From positions 1,860,001-1,924,000 of the forward strand of contig NZ_CP081497.1 in assembly GCF_019774615.1 (NCBI RefSeq): 64,000 nucleotides of DNA, given 5' to 3'. This DNA is from Streptomyces sp. BHT-5-2 (lineage in GTDB: Bacteria; Actinomycetota; Actinomycetes; Streptomycetales; Streptomycetaceae). This document shows positions 17,598-25,503 of this stretch, piece by piece. A model generated the notes under the pieces. The model ran no database searches and had not been told where the DNA came from. It was given only the letters and a program-made list of their open reading frames with translations. The translations under genes and the position numbers were made by a program. The first letter of the stretch is position 1. The number at the start of each line of letters is the position of its first letter.

Positions 17598-19967
17598 GTG
17601 CTCACTTCGCACCACGCACACTCCCAGGGCGGCTCACCCACGGCCCTGCTCGGCGGCACGGACCACCCCACCCCCACCGCCCCCCACCCCGCCGGCCACG
17701 TCCTCGTCGTCGGCACCCCCGGCCCACGCCTGGAACGCCTCACCCACACCCTCCGCGCCACCGGACACGACGTCACCCACGCACCACCCGGCGAGGCCGG
17801 CCCCCGCCTCCACCAGACACCCCCGGACGCCGTCGTCGCCCTCGACGAACCGGCCACCGGACACACCGGCGCCGACGTCATCCGCGAGGTCCGCACCGCC
17901 CCCGCCGGACGCGCCCTGCCGCTCCTCATGGTCACCGGCGCCCCCGGCCCCACGGGCGTCGCCGACCTGCTCCGCCGGGGAGCCGACGACTGCATATCCG
18001 AGGCATCCGACCCCGACGAACTCTCCGCCCGCATCGAGGCCAAGCTCCGCCGCGTCCCCGTCCCCGTCGAGCACCTGCTCCGCGACCCGCGCACCGGCCT
18101 CTACTCCCGCCCCCACTTCCTCGACGAACTCGACCGCGAACTCAAGCGCCCGGACGCCGCCCGGCACCACGGTGTCCTCGCCGTCATCGCGGTCGCCGAA
18201 CTCGCCGCCCTGGAGGAGCGGCTCGGCCCCCGGGTCCGCCGCGAGATCGCCGAACGGCTGGCCGCGGTCGCCGAGAAACTGGGCGGCGCCTGCGACCGGC
18301 TCGGCCGCGACGACGACGGCCACCTGCTGATGCTGCTCCCCGGCATCGACGAGGAGACCGCCGTACGCGGCCTGAGCGCCCTCGCCACCACCGCGGCCGG
18401 CACCCGCTTCGTCGTCGCCGACGAGAACGTCCGCCTCACCCCCGCCGTCGGCTGGCTCCCGCTCGCCGAGGCCGCCGACGCCGCCGACGCCGTCGACCGG
18501 GCCCGCGACGCGGCCCGCGAGGCGCTCCGCCACCGCGACCTCCGCCCCGTCCGCCACGCCCCCTGGATGCGCGGCACCCCCGGCCGCCACCGCCGGCCAC
18601 CGCTGCGCGCCCTGCTCCGCCCCGCGCTCTCCGCGCTCTCCCCGGTCCTGGCGCTGCTCCTGGGCATCGGCGTGCCGTTCGTCCTCTACCAGCAGGCGTA
18701 CCTGGCCGGTTGGGACCTCGGCTCCGGCATGTACTGGGCGGTGGTCGCCGGGCTGGTGCTCTCCGCGCTGCTCATCGTCCTGGAATGCCTCTACGCGCTG
18801 GACGCGCCGGCCCGGCCGCAACGACCCGGCGCCCCCTACCCGGCGGCCAGCGCGGTGATCGCCGCGTACCTCCCCAACGAGGCGGCCACCATCGTCGACA
18901 CCGTCGAATCGTTCCTGCGCCAGGAGTACCCCGGCGAGCTGGAGATCGTCCTCGCCTACAACACCCCGCACCCGCTCCCCGTCGAGGACACCCTCCGCGA
19001 GATCGCCGCCCGCGACCCCCGCCTCGTCCTCCTGCCCGTCGCCGGCAGCACCTCCAAGGCGCAGAACGTCAACGCGGCGGTCACCCGCGTCCGCGGCGAG
19101 TTCGTCGGCATCTTCGACGCCGACCACCACCCCGCCCCGCACTCCTTCCGGCACGCCTGGCACTGGCTCTCCCACGGCTACGACGTCGTCCAGGGCCACT
19201 GCGTCGTCCGCAACGGCGACAGCTCCCGCGTGGCCCGGCTCGTCGCCGTCGAGTTCGAGGCGATCTACGCCGTCAGCCACCCCGGCCGCACCCGGCTCTA
19301 CGACTTCGGCGTCTTCGGCGGCTCCAACGGCTTCTGGCGCACCGACCTGCTCGCCCGCACCCGGATGCACGGCTCCATGCTCACCGAGGACATCGACTCC
19401 ACCCTGCGCACCCTCACCACGGGCGCCCGGATCGCCGTCGACCGCACCCTGATCTCCCGCGAACTGGCCCCCACCACCCTCACCGCCCTGTGGAACCAGC
19501 GCTCCCGCTGGGCCCAGGGATGGCTCCAGGTCTCCCTCAAACACCTCCGGAACGGCCTGCGTTCCCCCGTGCTGACGCTGCGTCAGAAGGTCGGGTTGCT
19601 GGTCCTGCTGGGCTGGCGCGAGATCCAGCCCTGGCTGACCCTCCAGATCCTCCCGATCCTGCTCTACGCCATGTGGAAGACCGGCGGGCCCGGCCACCTC
19701 AACTGGGCGGTACCGGTCTGCGTGCTCGCCCTGCTCCTCACCCTCGCCGCCGGCCCCGTCCAGGCCCTCTTCGCCTGGCGGCTGGCCGTCCCCGAACTCC
19801 GGGCGCGCCGGGGCTGGTTCTGGTCCTACCTCCTGGTGTCGACCGTCTTCTACAGCCACTTCAAGAACATGGTCGCCCGCCAGGCCCACCTCAAGGAGGC
19901 CCTCGGCGACCGCCAGTGGCGGGTCACCCCGCGCACCCGGGCGGCCGAGGCGGTGGCCCGCCGATGA
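17598..19967 (+). CDS. Receiver/GGDEF-like/glycosyltransferase family 2 fusion protein
   Basis: A 789-residue membrane protein joining signalling and polysaccharide synthesis. Residues ~34-152 look like a response-regulator receiver: the likely phospho-Asp is in VVALDEP, but the Lys expected before FxPxEL is replaced (CISEASDPDEL) and the acidic pocket is missing. Residues ~153-310 resemble a GGDEF domain (DPRTGLYSRPHFLDELDREL), yet GRDDDGHLLM stands where GGDEF is expected, so cyclase activity is unlikely. After two membrane helices comes a processive GT2 domain with DAD at 507-509, TED at 596-598 and QRSRW at 634-638, as in cellulose or poly-GlcNAc synthases, then C-terminal helices. GTG 17598 follows AAAGGA. 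The next gene overlaps by four bases (ATGA), so synthase and acyltransferase are co-translated. Confidence 0.88.
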   Translation: MLTSHHAHSQGGSPTALLGGTDHPTPTAPHPAGHVLVVGTPGPRLERLTHTLRATGHDVTHAPPGEAGPRLHQTPPDAVVALDEPATGHTGADVIREVRTAPAGRALPLLMVTGAPGPTGVADLLRRGADDCISEASDPDELSARIEAKLRRVPVPVEHLLRDPRTGLYSRPHFLDELDRELKRPDAARHHGVLAVIAVAELAALEERLGPRVRREIAERLAAVAEKLGGACDRLGRDDDGHLLMLLPGIDEETAVRGLSALATTAAGTRFVVADENVRLTPAVGWLPLAEAADAADAVDRARDAAREALRHRDLRPVRHAPWMRGTPGRHRRPPLRALLRPALSALSPVLALLLGIGVPFVLYQQAYLAGWDLGSGMYWAVVAGLVLSALLIVLECLYALDAPARPQRPGAPYPAASAVIAAYLPNEAATIVDTVESFLRQEYPGELEIVLAYNTPHPLPVEDTLREIAARDPRLVLLPVAGSTSKAQNVNAAVTRVRGEFVGIFDADHHPAPHSFRHAWHWLSHGYDVVQGHCVVRNGDSSRVARLVAVEFEAIYAVSHPGRTRLYDFGVFGGSNGFWRTDLLARTRMHGSMLTEDIDSTLRTLTTGARIAVDRTLISRELAPTTLTALWNQRSRWAQGWLQVSLKHLRNGLRSPVLTLRQKVGLLVLLGWREIQPWLTLQILPILLYAMWKTGGPGHLNWAVPVCVLALLLTLAAGPVQALFAWRLAVPELRARRGWFWSYLLVSTVFYSHFKNMVARQAHLKEALGDRQWRVTPRTRAAEAVARR

Positions 19968-21187
19968 CCACCACCACCGCCACCGCCACCGACTCGCCGC
20001 CCACACCCGGGAGTCCGACCCGCCGCCGCCCCACCGGGGACATCGACGGCTTCCGCGGCCTCGCCGCGCTCAGTACCGTCGCCTTCCACGTCTGGCAGCA
20101 GTACACCTTCTACGACGCACGCGGCACCCACCCGCCGGTGACCAACCCGGCCCTCGACGCCGTCCTCTCCCTCGAAGTCATCGACATCTTCTTCGTCCTC
20201 TCGGCGTTCCTGCTCACCCAGTCCTATGCCCGAGCCGCCCTCGACGGCGGCTCCACCCGCCCGGCCCGCGCCTTCCTCTTCCGCCGCGCCATCCGCATCC
20301 TGCCGCTCTACGTCCTGGCCGTCGTGGTCGTCTGGGCCACCCGCAACCCCACCCTCCCCGGTGAGTGGCGGGACCTCCTCGAACACCTCACGTTCACCCA
20401 CGTCTTCGATCAGGACCGGATCTTCTACACCCTCGGCCCGACCTGGTCGCTCTCCCTGGAGGTGCTCTTCTACCTCGTCCTCGTCGGCCTCGGCCCGCTC
20501 GCCGTCCGCGCCTGCCGGCGCCTGCGCCGCCGCGGCAGCAGGGTGGCGCTCTGCGCGACCGGCTGCCTCCTCCTCTTCGCCGCACCGCTGGCCTGGATCA
20601 CCGTCGCGCACTACGCCCTGGACATCCCGCACACCGACTGGGTCGCCTACTTCGGCCCGCAGGCCCGCTTCGGCGGCTTCGCGGCCGGCATGGGACTGGC
20701 GGTGGCGCTGGCCGCGCTCGGCGACCGGGCCCGGCTTCCCCGGCGCGCCGCGCTGCCGCTGACCGCCCTGGCGCTGGCCGGCCTCTTCTGCCTCTCGCTC
20801 CAGTCCGACGCGGAGGGCTTCACCTTCACCTACTACCACCCGATCGCCTCCGCGCTGTGGGTGCTGCTGCTCTTCAGCACCCTGCACATCCGCCGGCGGA
20901 CCGTCTGGAACCGCTTCCTGTCGGCCCGTTGGCTCACCCCGATCGGGCTGGTCAGCTACAGCCTCTTCATCTGGCACGAGCCGGTCATGCTCCTGCTCCA
21001 CAACGCCGGCCTGCTGCCCCAGGGCACCTCCGGCTTCCCCTGGGCCCTGCTGATCGTCCTGGTCGCCGCCCTCGTCACGGCCGCCGCCAGCTACTGGCTC
21101 ATCGAGTACCCCGCCGGCCTCCTCGCCCGCCTCAAGGACACCAACGGCCACCCCCGCAACTTCTACCCGGACGCAGCCCTGCGCTGA
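19964..21187 (+). CDS. Acyltransferase 3 family membrane protein
   Basis: A 407-residue OafA/Acyl_transf_3 protein with about ten membrane helices. The N-terminal signature is DIDGFRGLAALSTVAFHVW, whose His is the conserved family residue, and FFVLSAFLLTQ matches the second helix with the usual (F/L)SGFL-like motif. Such enzymes acetylate or succinylate sugars of surface polysaccharides or glycolipids. The start overlaps the glycosyltransferase stop (ATGA), so it most likely modifies the polymer made by that protein. The end lies before a strong hairpin. Confidence 0.92.
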   Translation: MTTTTATATDSPPTPGSPTRRRPTGDIDGFRGLAALSTVAFHVWQQYTFYDARGTHPPVTNPALDAVLSLEVIDIFFVLSAFLLTQSYARAALDGGSTRPARAFLFRRAIRILPLYVLAVVVVWATRNPTLPGEWRDLLEHLTFTHVFDQDRIFYTLGPTWSLSLEVLFYLVLVGLGPLAVRACRRLRRRGSRVALCATGCLLLFAAPLAWITVAHYALDIPHTDWVAYFGPQARFGGFAAGMGLAVALAALGDRARLPRRAALPLTALALAGLFCLSLQSDAEGFTFTYYHPIASALWVLLLFSTLHIRRRTVWNRFLSARWLTPIGLVSYSLFIWHEPVMLLLHNAGLLPQGTSGFPWALLIVLVAALVTAAASYWLIEYPAGLLARLKDTNGHPRNFYPDAALR

Positions 21188-21203
21188 CCTCACCGACCGC
21201 CCC

Positions 21204-21240
21204 GGGCGGGCGGGGCCACCCCAACCGGTCCCGCCCGCCC
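21204..21240. terminator. Terminator hairpin after acyltransferase
   Basis: An 11-bp stem (21204-21214 GGGCGGGCGGG with 21230-21240) and a 15-base loop lie between the convergent acyltransferase and TetR genes. Confidence 0.68.
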
Positions 21241-21259
21241 TTCCCGCGGCCCCTGTCGC

Positions 21260-22039
21260 TCACTCCGGGAAGACCGTCCCCAGCCGGTAGTCCAGCGCCC
21301 GCCGTGCCTGGGCCAACGACCGCCGGCCGTGCAGCACATCGCCGCCCAGTCCCACCGCGGCCGCCACCAGCAGGTCGGCCTCCAGGCGCGCGTCCAGCCC
21401 CGGCGCGGTCCGCCCCGCGTCCCGCGCCGCCGCGATGAGCCCCGCGACCATGTCCTCCAGCGGGTGCTCCTCGGCCAGGAACACCGCGGCCAGCGCCGGA
21501 TCGGTCAGGCTGCGCGCGTAGTACGCCGCGAACACCCGCAGCGCGGCGGCCCGTTGGGCGTCCAGCGGCAGGAACTCGTCCAGCACGGCCCGCAGCAGGC
21601 CCCGCGGGTCCGCCGGGTCGACGCGGATCCGGGACCGGGCGATCCGCTCGTTCTCCTCGTGCAGCAACCGGAGCGCGTCCACCAGCAGCCGGTGCTTGTC
21701 CGCGAAGTGGTACTGCACCGCGCGCACCGACACCCCGCCCTCGGCGGCGACCTCCCGGATGCTGGCGGCGTGCAGCCCGCGTTCCGCCGCGATGCGCCAC
21801 ACCGCCTCGATGATCCGCCGCCGCTTCGCCGCCGCCGCGCCGCCGGCCGGGTCCGTCGCCGGGCCCGCCTCGGCGGTCGGCGGTGGGGCCGGCGGGTGCT
21901 TGCGGCGCCGGTAGGCCCGGGCCTGGCAGCTGCGCGAGCAGTAGACGGCGGGGCGGCCCAGGCCGGGTGGGGGAAGGGGGGTTCCGCAGGCGTCGCACAC
22001 CCGGCGGGACGGCGGAATTTCCGCACGCTGCAAGCCCAT
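21260..22039 (-). CDS. TetR-family regulator with N-terminal zinc-ribbon-like module
   Basis: A 259-residue repressor-type protein. Residues 15-38 hold CDAC...CSRSC (Cys15, Cys18, Cys34, Cys38), a compact Cys4 zinc-binding pattern, linked by an Ala/Pro stretch to a TetR DNA-binding domain (about 70-120, with IREVAAEGGVSVRAVQYHF). The C-terminal helical domain (about 130-255) would bind the ligand. Most TetR proteins lack the Cys4 module; in actinobacteria a subset have it. It is divergent from a small membrane protein gene, a likely target, and convergent with the acyltransferase. Confidence 0.88.
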   Translation of the reverse strand: MGLQRAEIPPSRRVCDACGTPLPPPGLGRPAVYCSRSCQARAYRRRKHPPAPPPTAEAGPATDPAGGAAAAKRRRIIEAVWRIAAERGLHAASIREVAAEGGVSVRAVQYHFADKHRLLVDALRLLHEENERIARSRIRVDPADPRGLLRAVLDEFLPLDAQRAAALRVFAAYYARSLTDPALAAVFLAEEHPLEDMVAGLIAAARDAGRTAPGLDARLEADLLVAAAVGLGGDVLHGRRSLAQARRALDYRLGTVFPE

Positions 22040-22213
22040 TCGGCACCTCGCAAATACTGTGACGAAAAGCGAAATCGGTAGGGCTGAAGCCTAATACGGG
22101 GGTGGGGGCGCTGATACGTTCGTAACGTCCCCGTGGGCGGCACAACGTCGCGTCGGCGGTGGCGTTCGTGGGGTGGGTTGTCGGGTGACGTCGTGAGGAG
22201 TGCGAGGAGCGTT

Positions 22214-22435
22214 ATGAAGTACGACATCCTGCAGGGGGCCGGAACGGTGCTGGTGGTGCTGGCCGGTCAGGGGGCCGTCCGGCTGCTGGTCGACCATGGG
22301 AACACCGGGCTGCTCGGATGGCTCGGCGCCGGCTTTCCGCTGCTGTTGACCGCCTATCTCGGCGTCACCGCCGTCGGCGTCGTGCTCGCCGGCTGGGCGC
22401 ACGGGCGGGCCAAAGCGCTCGGCCGCCGGAAGTGA
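22214..22435 (+). CDS. Small two-helix membrane protein
   Basis: A 73-residue hypothetical protein. ATG 22214 has a GAGGAG ribosome-binding site 5 bases upstream. Two hydrophobic helices (about 8-25 and 35-62) are joined by a loop with VDHGNTG, and the C-terminus is basic (HGRAKALGRRK). The gene is divergent from the zinc-ribbon TetR regulator and may be its target. No family assigned. Confidence 0.7.
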   Translation: MKYDILQGAGTVLVVLAGQGAVRLLVDHGNTGLLGWLGAGFPLLLTAYLGVTAVGVVLAGWAHGRAKALGRRK

Positions 22436-22448
22436 TCCGGCGGCCGAG
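22418..22448. terminator. Bidirectional terminator overlapping a stop codon
   Basis: A perfect 12-bp stem (22418-22429 CTCGGCCGCCGG with 22437-22448) whose 7-base loop carries the TGA stop of the small membrane protein. It also lies 24 bases from the stop of the convergent APC permease. Confidence 0.72.
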
Positions 22449-22471
22449 GCGGGGCGGGGGAGCGGGCGGCG

Positions 22472-24442
22472 TCAGCCGACGTGGACCCGCGGGCGGCGGC
22501 TGAGGTCCGGCTCCGCGCGGCGCAGCACCTCGCGGGTGACCGGCGCGACCTCGCCGTCACCGAAGACCAGGAACCGCAGCAGATGGCTGAGCGGATGCCC
22601 CTCGGTCCAGTTGAAGTAGATGTGCGGCACCTGGCCGGTCCGCTCCCGCAGCTGCATCAGCACCGCCGCGATGGTGTTCGGCACGCCCGCGCCCTGCACC
22701 CGCAGGATCCGCGTGCCGTACTCCTCCACGCCGTGCACCTGCGCTTCCGCGGTGAAGTCCGACGAGTCCTCGACGAGCACCTCCAGGAAGAGCACCGGCC
22801 CGCCGTCGGGGATGTGGGTCTCCTCGCGCTGGCTGTACTCCTTCTCCCGGTAGTCCGCCGCGTCGCGCTCGTCGGGCTCGTTGGCGATCAACCGCAGCGG
22901 GCCGGCGGTCATCGCCTCGTCGATCAGCCGCTCCGCGGCCTCGTCGAACACCACGTCCGCGGCGCGCAGTTCGAAGGCCCGGTGCACCCGCGAGGCGAAC
23001 GACGTCAGCAGGATGCCGAGGATGAACAGCAGGGCGATCTTCAGTCCGTCCGGCCGCTCGATGACGTTGGTGACGAGGGTGTAGCCGAAGACCAGGGTGA
23101 TCGTGCCGAAGCCGATGGCCGCGCCCCGGTGGCCGCGGTGCCGGGCGGCGACGGTCGAGGCGAACGACGCGGAGAGCATCAGCACCAGCACACCGGTCGC
23201 ATAGGCGCCGCTCTGGTCGTCGACGCTGGCGTCGAAGACGAACGTGATCCCGAACGCGATGGCCATGAAGATCAGCACCAGCGGGCGCACCGCCCGGGTC
23301 CACTCCGGCGCCATGCCGTAGCGCGGCAGATAGCGCGGGACGAGGTTGAGCAGCCCGGCCATCGCCGACGCGCCGGCGAACCACAGGATCGCGATGGTCG
23401 AGATGTCGTAGACCGTGCCGAACGCCTCGCCCAGGTGCTGGTGCGCCAGGTACGCCAGCGCGCGCCCGTTGGCCGCACCGCCGGGGGCGAACTCCTTCTG
23501 CGGGATCAGGATGGTGGTGGCCAGACTGGACAGCAGCAGGAAGCCGCTCATGATGATCGCCGCGGTGGTCAGCAGCCGGCGGGTGTCCCTGATCCGGCCG
23601 GCCGGCTTGACCGGGTCGTCGCCGGCGTCACCGCGCACCTGCGGCATCACGGCCACGCCGGTCTCGAAGCCGGACATGCCCAGCGCCAGCTTCGGGAAGA
23701 CCAGCAGGGCGACGCCGACGATCGCCAGCGGTGAGGAGTGCTGGGCGGTCATCGCGCCCCACCAGTTGCCGATGGCCACCGGGTGGGAGAGGACCTGCCA
23801 GGCGGAGGTGGCCAGCACGACCACGTTGAGCACGAGGTAGACGCCGACCAGCGCCACGGCTATCCCGATCGCCTCGCGGAAGCCCTTGAGGAAGACCGCG
23901 CCCAGCGCGGCGAGCAGCAGCAGGGTGATCCAGAGGTTGGCGCCGTGCAGGGCGGCCGGGGCGAATGGGTTCTCCACGACGTGGGCCGAGGCGTCGGCCG
24001 CCGACAGCGTCATCGTGATGACGAAGTCCGTGGCGGCGAACCCGAGCAGCACCAGCACCAGCAGCTTCCCCGCCCACCAGGGCAGCAGTCGCTCCAGCAT
24101 GGCGATCGAACCCTCGCCCTGCGGGCTCTCCTTGGCGACCCGCCGGTAGACGGGCAGCGCGCCCAGCAGCGTCAGCGCGATCAGCACCAGCGTGGCGAAC
24201 GGCGAGAGCAGTCCGGCCGCCAGCGCCGCGATGCCCGGCTGGTAGCCCAGTGTCGAGAAGTAGTCGACACCGGTCAGGCACATCACCCGCCACCATGAGT
24301 TGCCCTTGTGCTCGGCGGGCGGTGTGCCGTGCGGCCCGGGGTGGCGGGCGCTCTGCTCGCTCAGTCCGTCCAGCAGCCAGGACCGCCACCTCGGCGGGGC
24401 GGCGGCCGGCGGCGGAGTGGGGTCCACCTGGGTACTGGTCAT
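22472..24442 (-). CDS. APC-superfamily permease with cytoplasmic C-terminal domain
   Basis: A 656-residue membrane transporter with about 12 helices (residues ~55-500) and a soluble C-terminal domain of ~150 residues. The first helix region GVDYFSTLGYQPGIAALAAG has the unwound-helix Gly pattern of amino acid/KUP-type APC carriers. The substrate could be an amino acid or potassium (KimA-like carriers have a similar plan of membrane core plus cytosolic regulatory tail); the sequence does not decide. ATG 24442 begins the conserved part after a 35-residue Pro-rich leader. The gene is divergent from a small membrane protein over a 506-base region. Confidence 0.85.
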   Translation of the reverse strand: MTSTQVDPTPPPAAAPPRWRSWLLDGLSEQSARHPGPHGTPPAEHKGNSWWRVMCLTGVDYFSTLGYQPGIAALAAGLLSPFATLVLIALTLLGALPVYRRVAKESPQGEGSIAMLERLLPWWAGKLLVLVLLGFAATDFVITMTLSAADASAHVVENPFAPAALHGANLWITLLLLAALGAVFLKGFREAIGIAVALVGVYLVLNVVVLATSAWQVLSHPVAIGNWWGAMTAQHSSPLAIVGVALLVFPKLALGMSGFETGVAVMPQVRGDAGDDPVKPAGRIRDTRRLLTTAAIIMSGFLLLSSLATTILIPQKEFAPGGAANGRALAYLAHQHLGEAFGTVYDISTIAILWFAGASAMAGLLNLVPRYLPRYGMAPEWTRAVRPLVLIFMAIAFGITFVFDASVDDQSGAYATGVLVLMLSASFASTVAARHRGHRGAAIGFGTITLVFGYTLVTNVIERPDGLKIALLFILGILLTSFASRVHRAFELRAADVVFDEAAERLIDEAMTAGPLRLIANEPDERDAADYREKEYSQREETHIPDGGPVLFLEVLVEDSSDFTAEAQVHGVEEYGTRILRVQGAGVPNTIAAVLMQLRERTGQVPHIYFNWTEGHPLSHLLRFLVFGDGEVAPVTREVLRRAEPDLSRRPRVHVG

Positions 24443-24948
24443 GCGGCTACGTCCTGCCGATCGTGGTTCGGCCCGCCGACGGTCACGGATGTCGGTCGGG
24501 TGGTGGGTCGAGGGGTGCGGGTCTGTCGAGGGGGTTCCGGCCGCGCGGTCCACGTGCGGGCCGGGCGGGGGCGTGGGCGGAACGCGGCGTCGCATCGGGC
24601 GCCGCGGAGGCCGCTCCGAAAGCGCCCAATCCGGCATATGGGCGGCCTACCCCTATAAAGGCCGATTCCGTCCAACTCTCTCTTCCTGCCGCCTTTTGTC
24701 GCTTTCGCCACCGGTCGTCGTCCGGTGTGCCGGGCAACGAGGAGCGAGTATGCAACACACTTCCGCGCCACTCGGCGTCCGGGGCGCGTCCGGGACCATC
24801 TCGTGTCCTTCCCGCTGCCCTTCCCGTGACGTCAGGGATGCGTCAGAAATATCCCCCGGCCCGTAGGCACCGCGTTAAGTTCCCCGCCCGGGGCTTCCCC
24901 CGGCCCCCGGTCCGCGCACCCTGGCAACAGGTCCCAGGAGGTGCACTC
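24443..24948. other. Divergent intergenic region upstream of APC permease
   Basis: No supported gene lies in these 506 bases. An AT-rich island with CTATAAAGG (about 24652-24660) on the plus strand, also readable as CCTTTATAG on the minus strand, is a likely promoter core. I looked for a ydaO-type (c-di-AMP) riboswitch, known upstream of some potassium carriers, and did not find its conserved segments. The rest is Pro/Arg-coding-like GC-rich sequence with no clear dyad. Confidence 0.4.
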
Positions 24949-25449
24949 ATGGCCACCGCTCACCACCCCGTCCCCGCCCATCCGCTGCCCGTCCCGCGCT
25001 TCCCGCCGCCCGCCCCGGGCCCCGGACCGGCGGCGTCCGGTACGTCCGGCGCTCCGCTCGGGCCGGTGGCCGGTGCGCGGCGGCCCGCCGACGAGCTGGG
25101 CCGCGAACTCGCGCTGCCGGTCGGCGCGGCGCTGACCGCCCTTGCCGTGACCGCGCTGCTGGCGACCGGCCGGGCCGCCGCCCATCCGGCCTTCTCGCTC
25201 GCCGTGTTCGCGCTGCTGACGGTCGCCGTCGCGGCCGCGGCCCGGCCCCTCATGGTCCCCGCCGTGGTCGCCGTCTCCTGGTTGTTCTACGACGGCTTCG
25301 TGGTGCACCGGCACGCGGAACTCGGCTGGCAGCCGGCCGACCGGACGAGCCTGTGGGTCCTGGCGGGCGCCGGCCTGGCCGCGGCCGGGTGCGCGGTGGC
25401 CTTCCGCGCCGCCCGGACGGCCCGGGATCGGCGCGCCGGCGCCGACTGA
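24949..25449 (+). CDS. Small membrane protein, DUF4118/KdpD-N-like
   Basis: A 166-residue membrane protein. After ~50 Pro-rich residues come four hydrophobic helices (ALPVGAALTALAVTALLATG, FSLAVFALLTVAVAAAARPL, VPAVVAVSWLFYDGFVVHR and LWVLAGAGLAAAGCAVAF). The WLFYDGFV segment between helices resembles the membrane part of KdpD-like DUF4118 proteins, but there is no kinase domain. ATG 24949 follows AGGAGG at 7 bases. It is divergent from the APC permease and convergent with the SpoIIE phosphatase. Function unknown. Confidence 0.68.
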   Translation: MATAHHPVPAHPLPVPRFPPPAPGPGPAASGTSGAPLGPVAGARRPADELGRELALPVGAALTALAVTALLATGRAAAHPAFSLAVFALLTVAVAAAARPLMVPAVVAVSWLFYDGFVVHRHAELGWQPADRTSLWVLAGAGLAAAGCAVAFRAARTARDRRAGAD

Positions 25450-25503
25450 GGCACGGGCCGGCCCGGCGCCTCCCGGGCGGACGGCGGTAGGTGCCGACCC
25501 GTC

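Noticed and set aside
24443..24948. ydaO-type c-di-AMP riboswitch before the APC permease
   Set aside because: I read both strands for the conserved segments because KimA-like carriers are controlled this way; they are absent.
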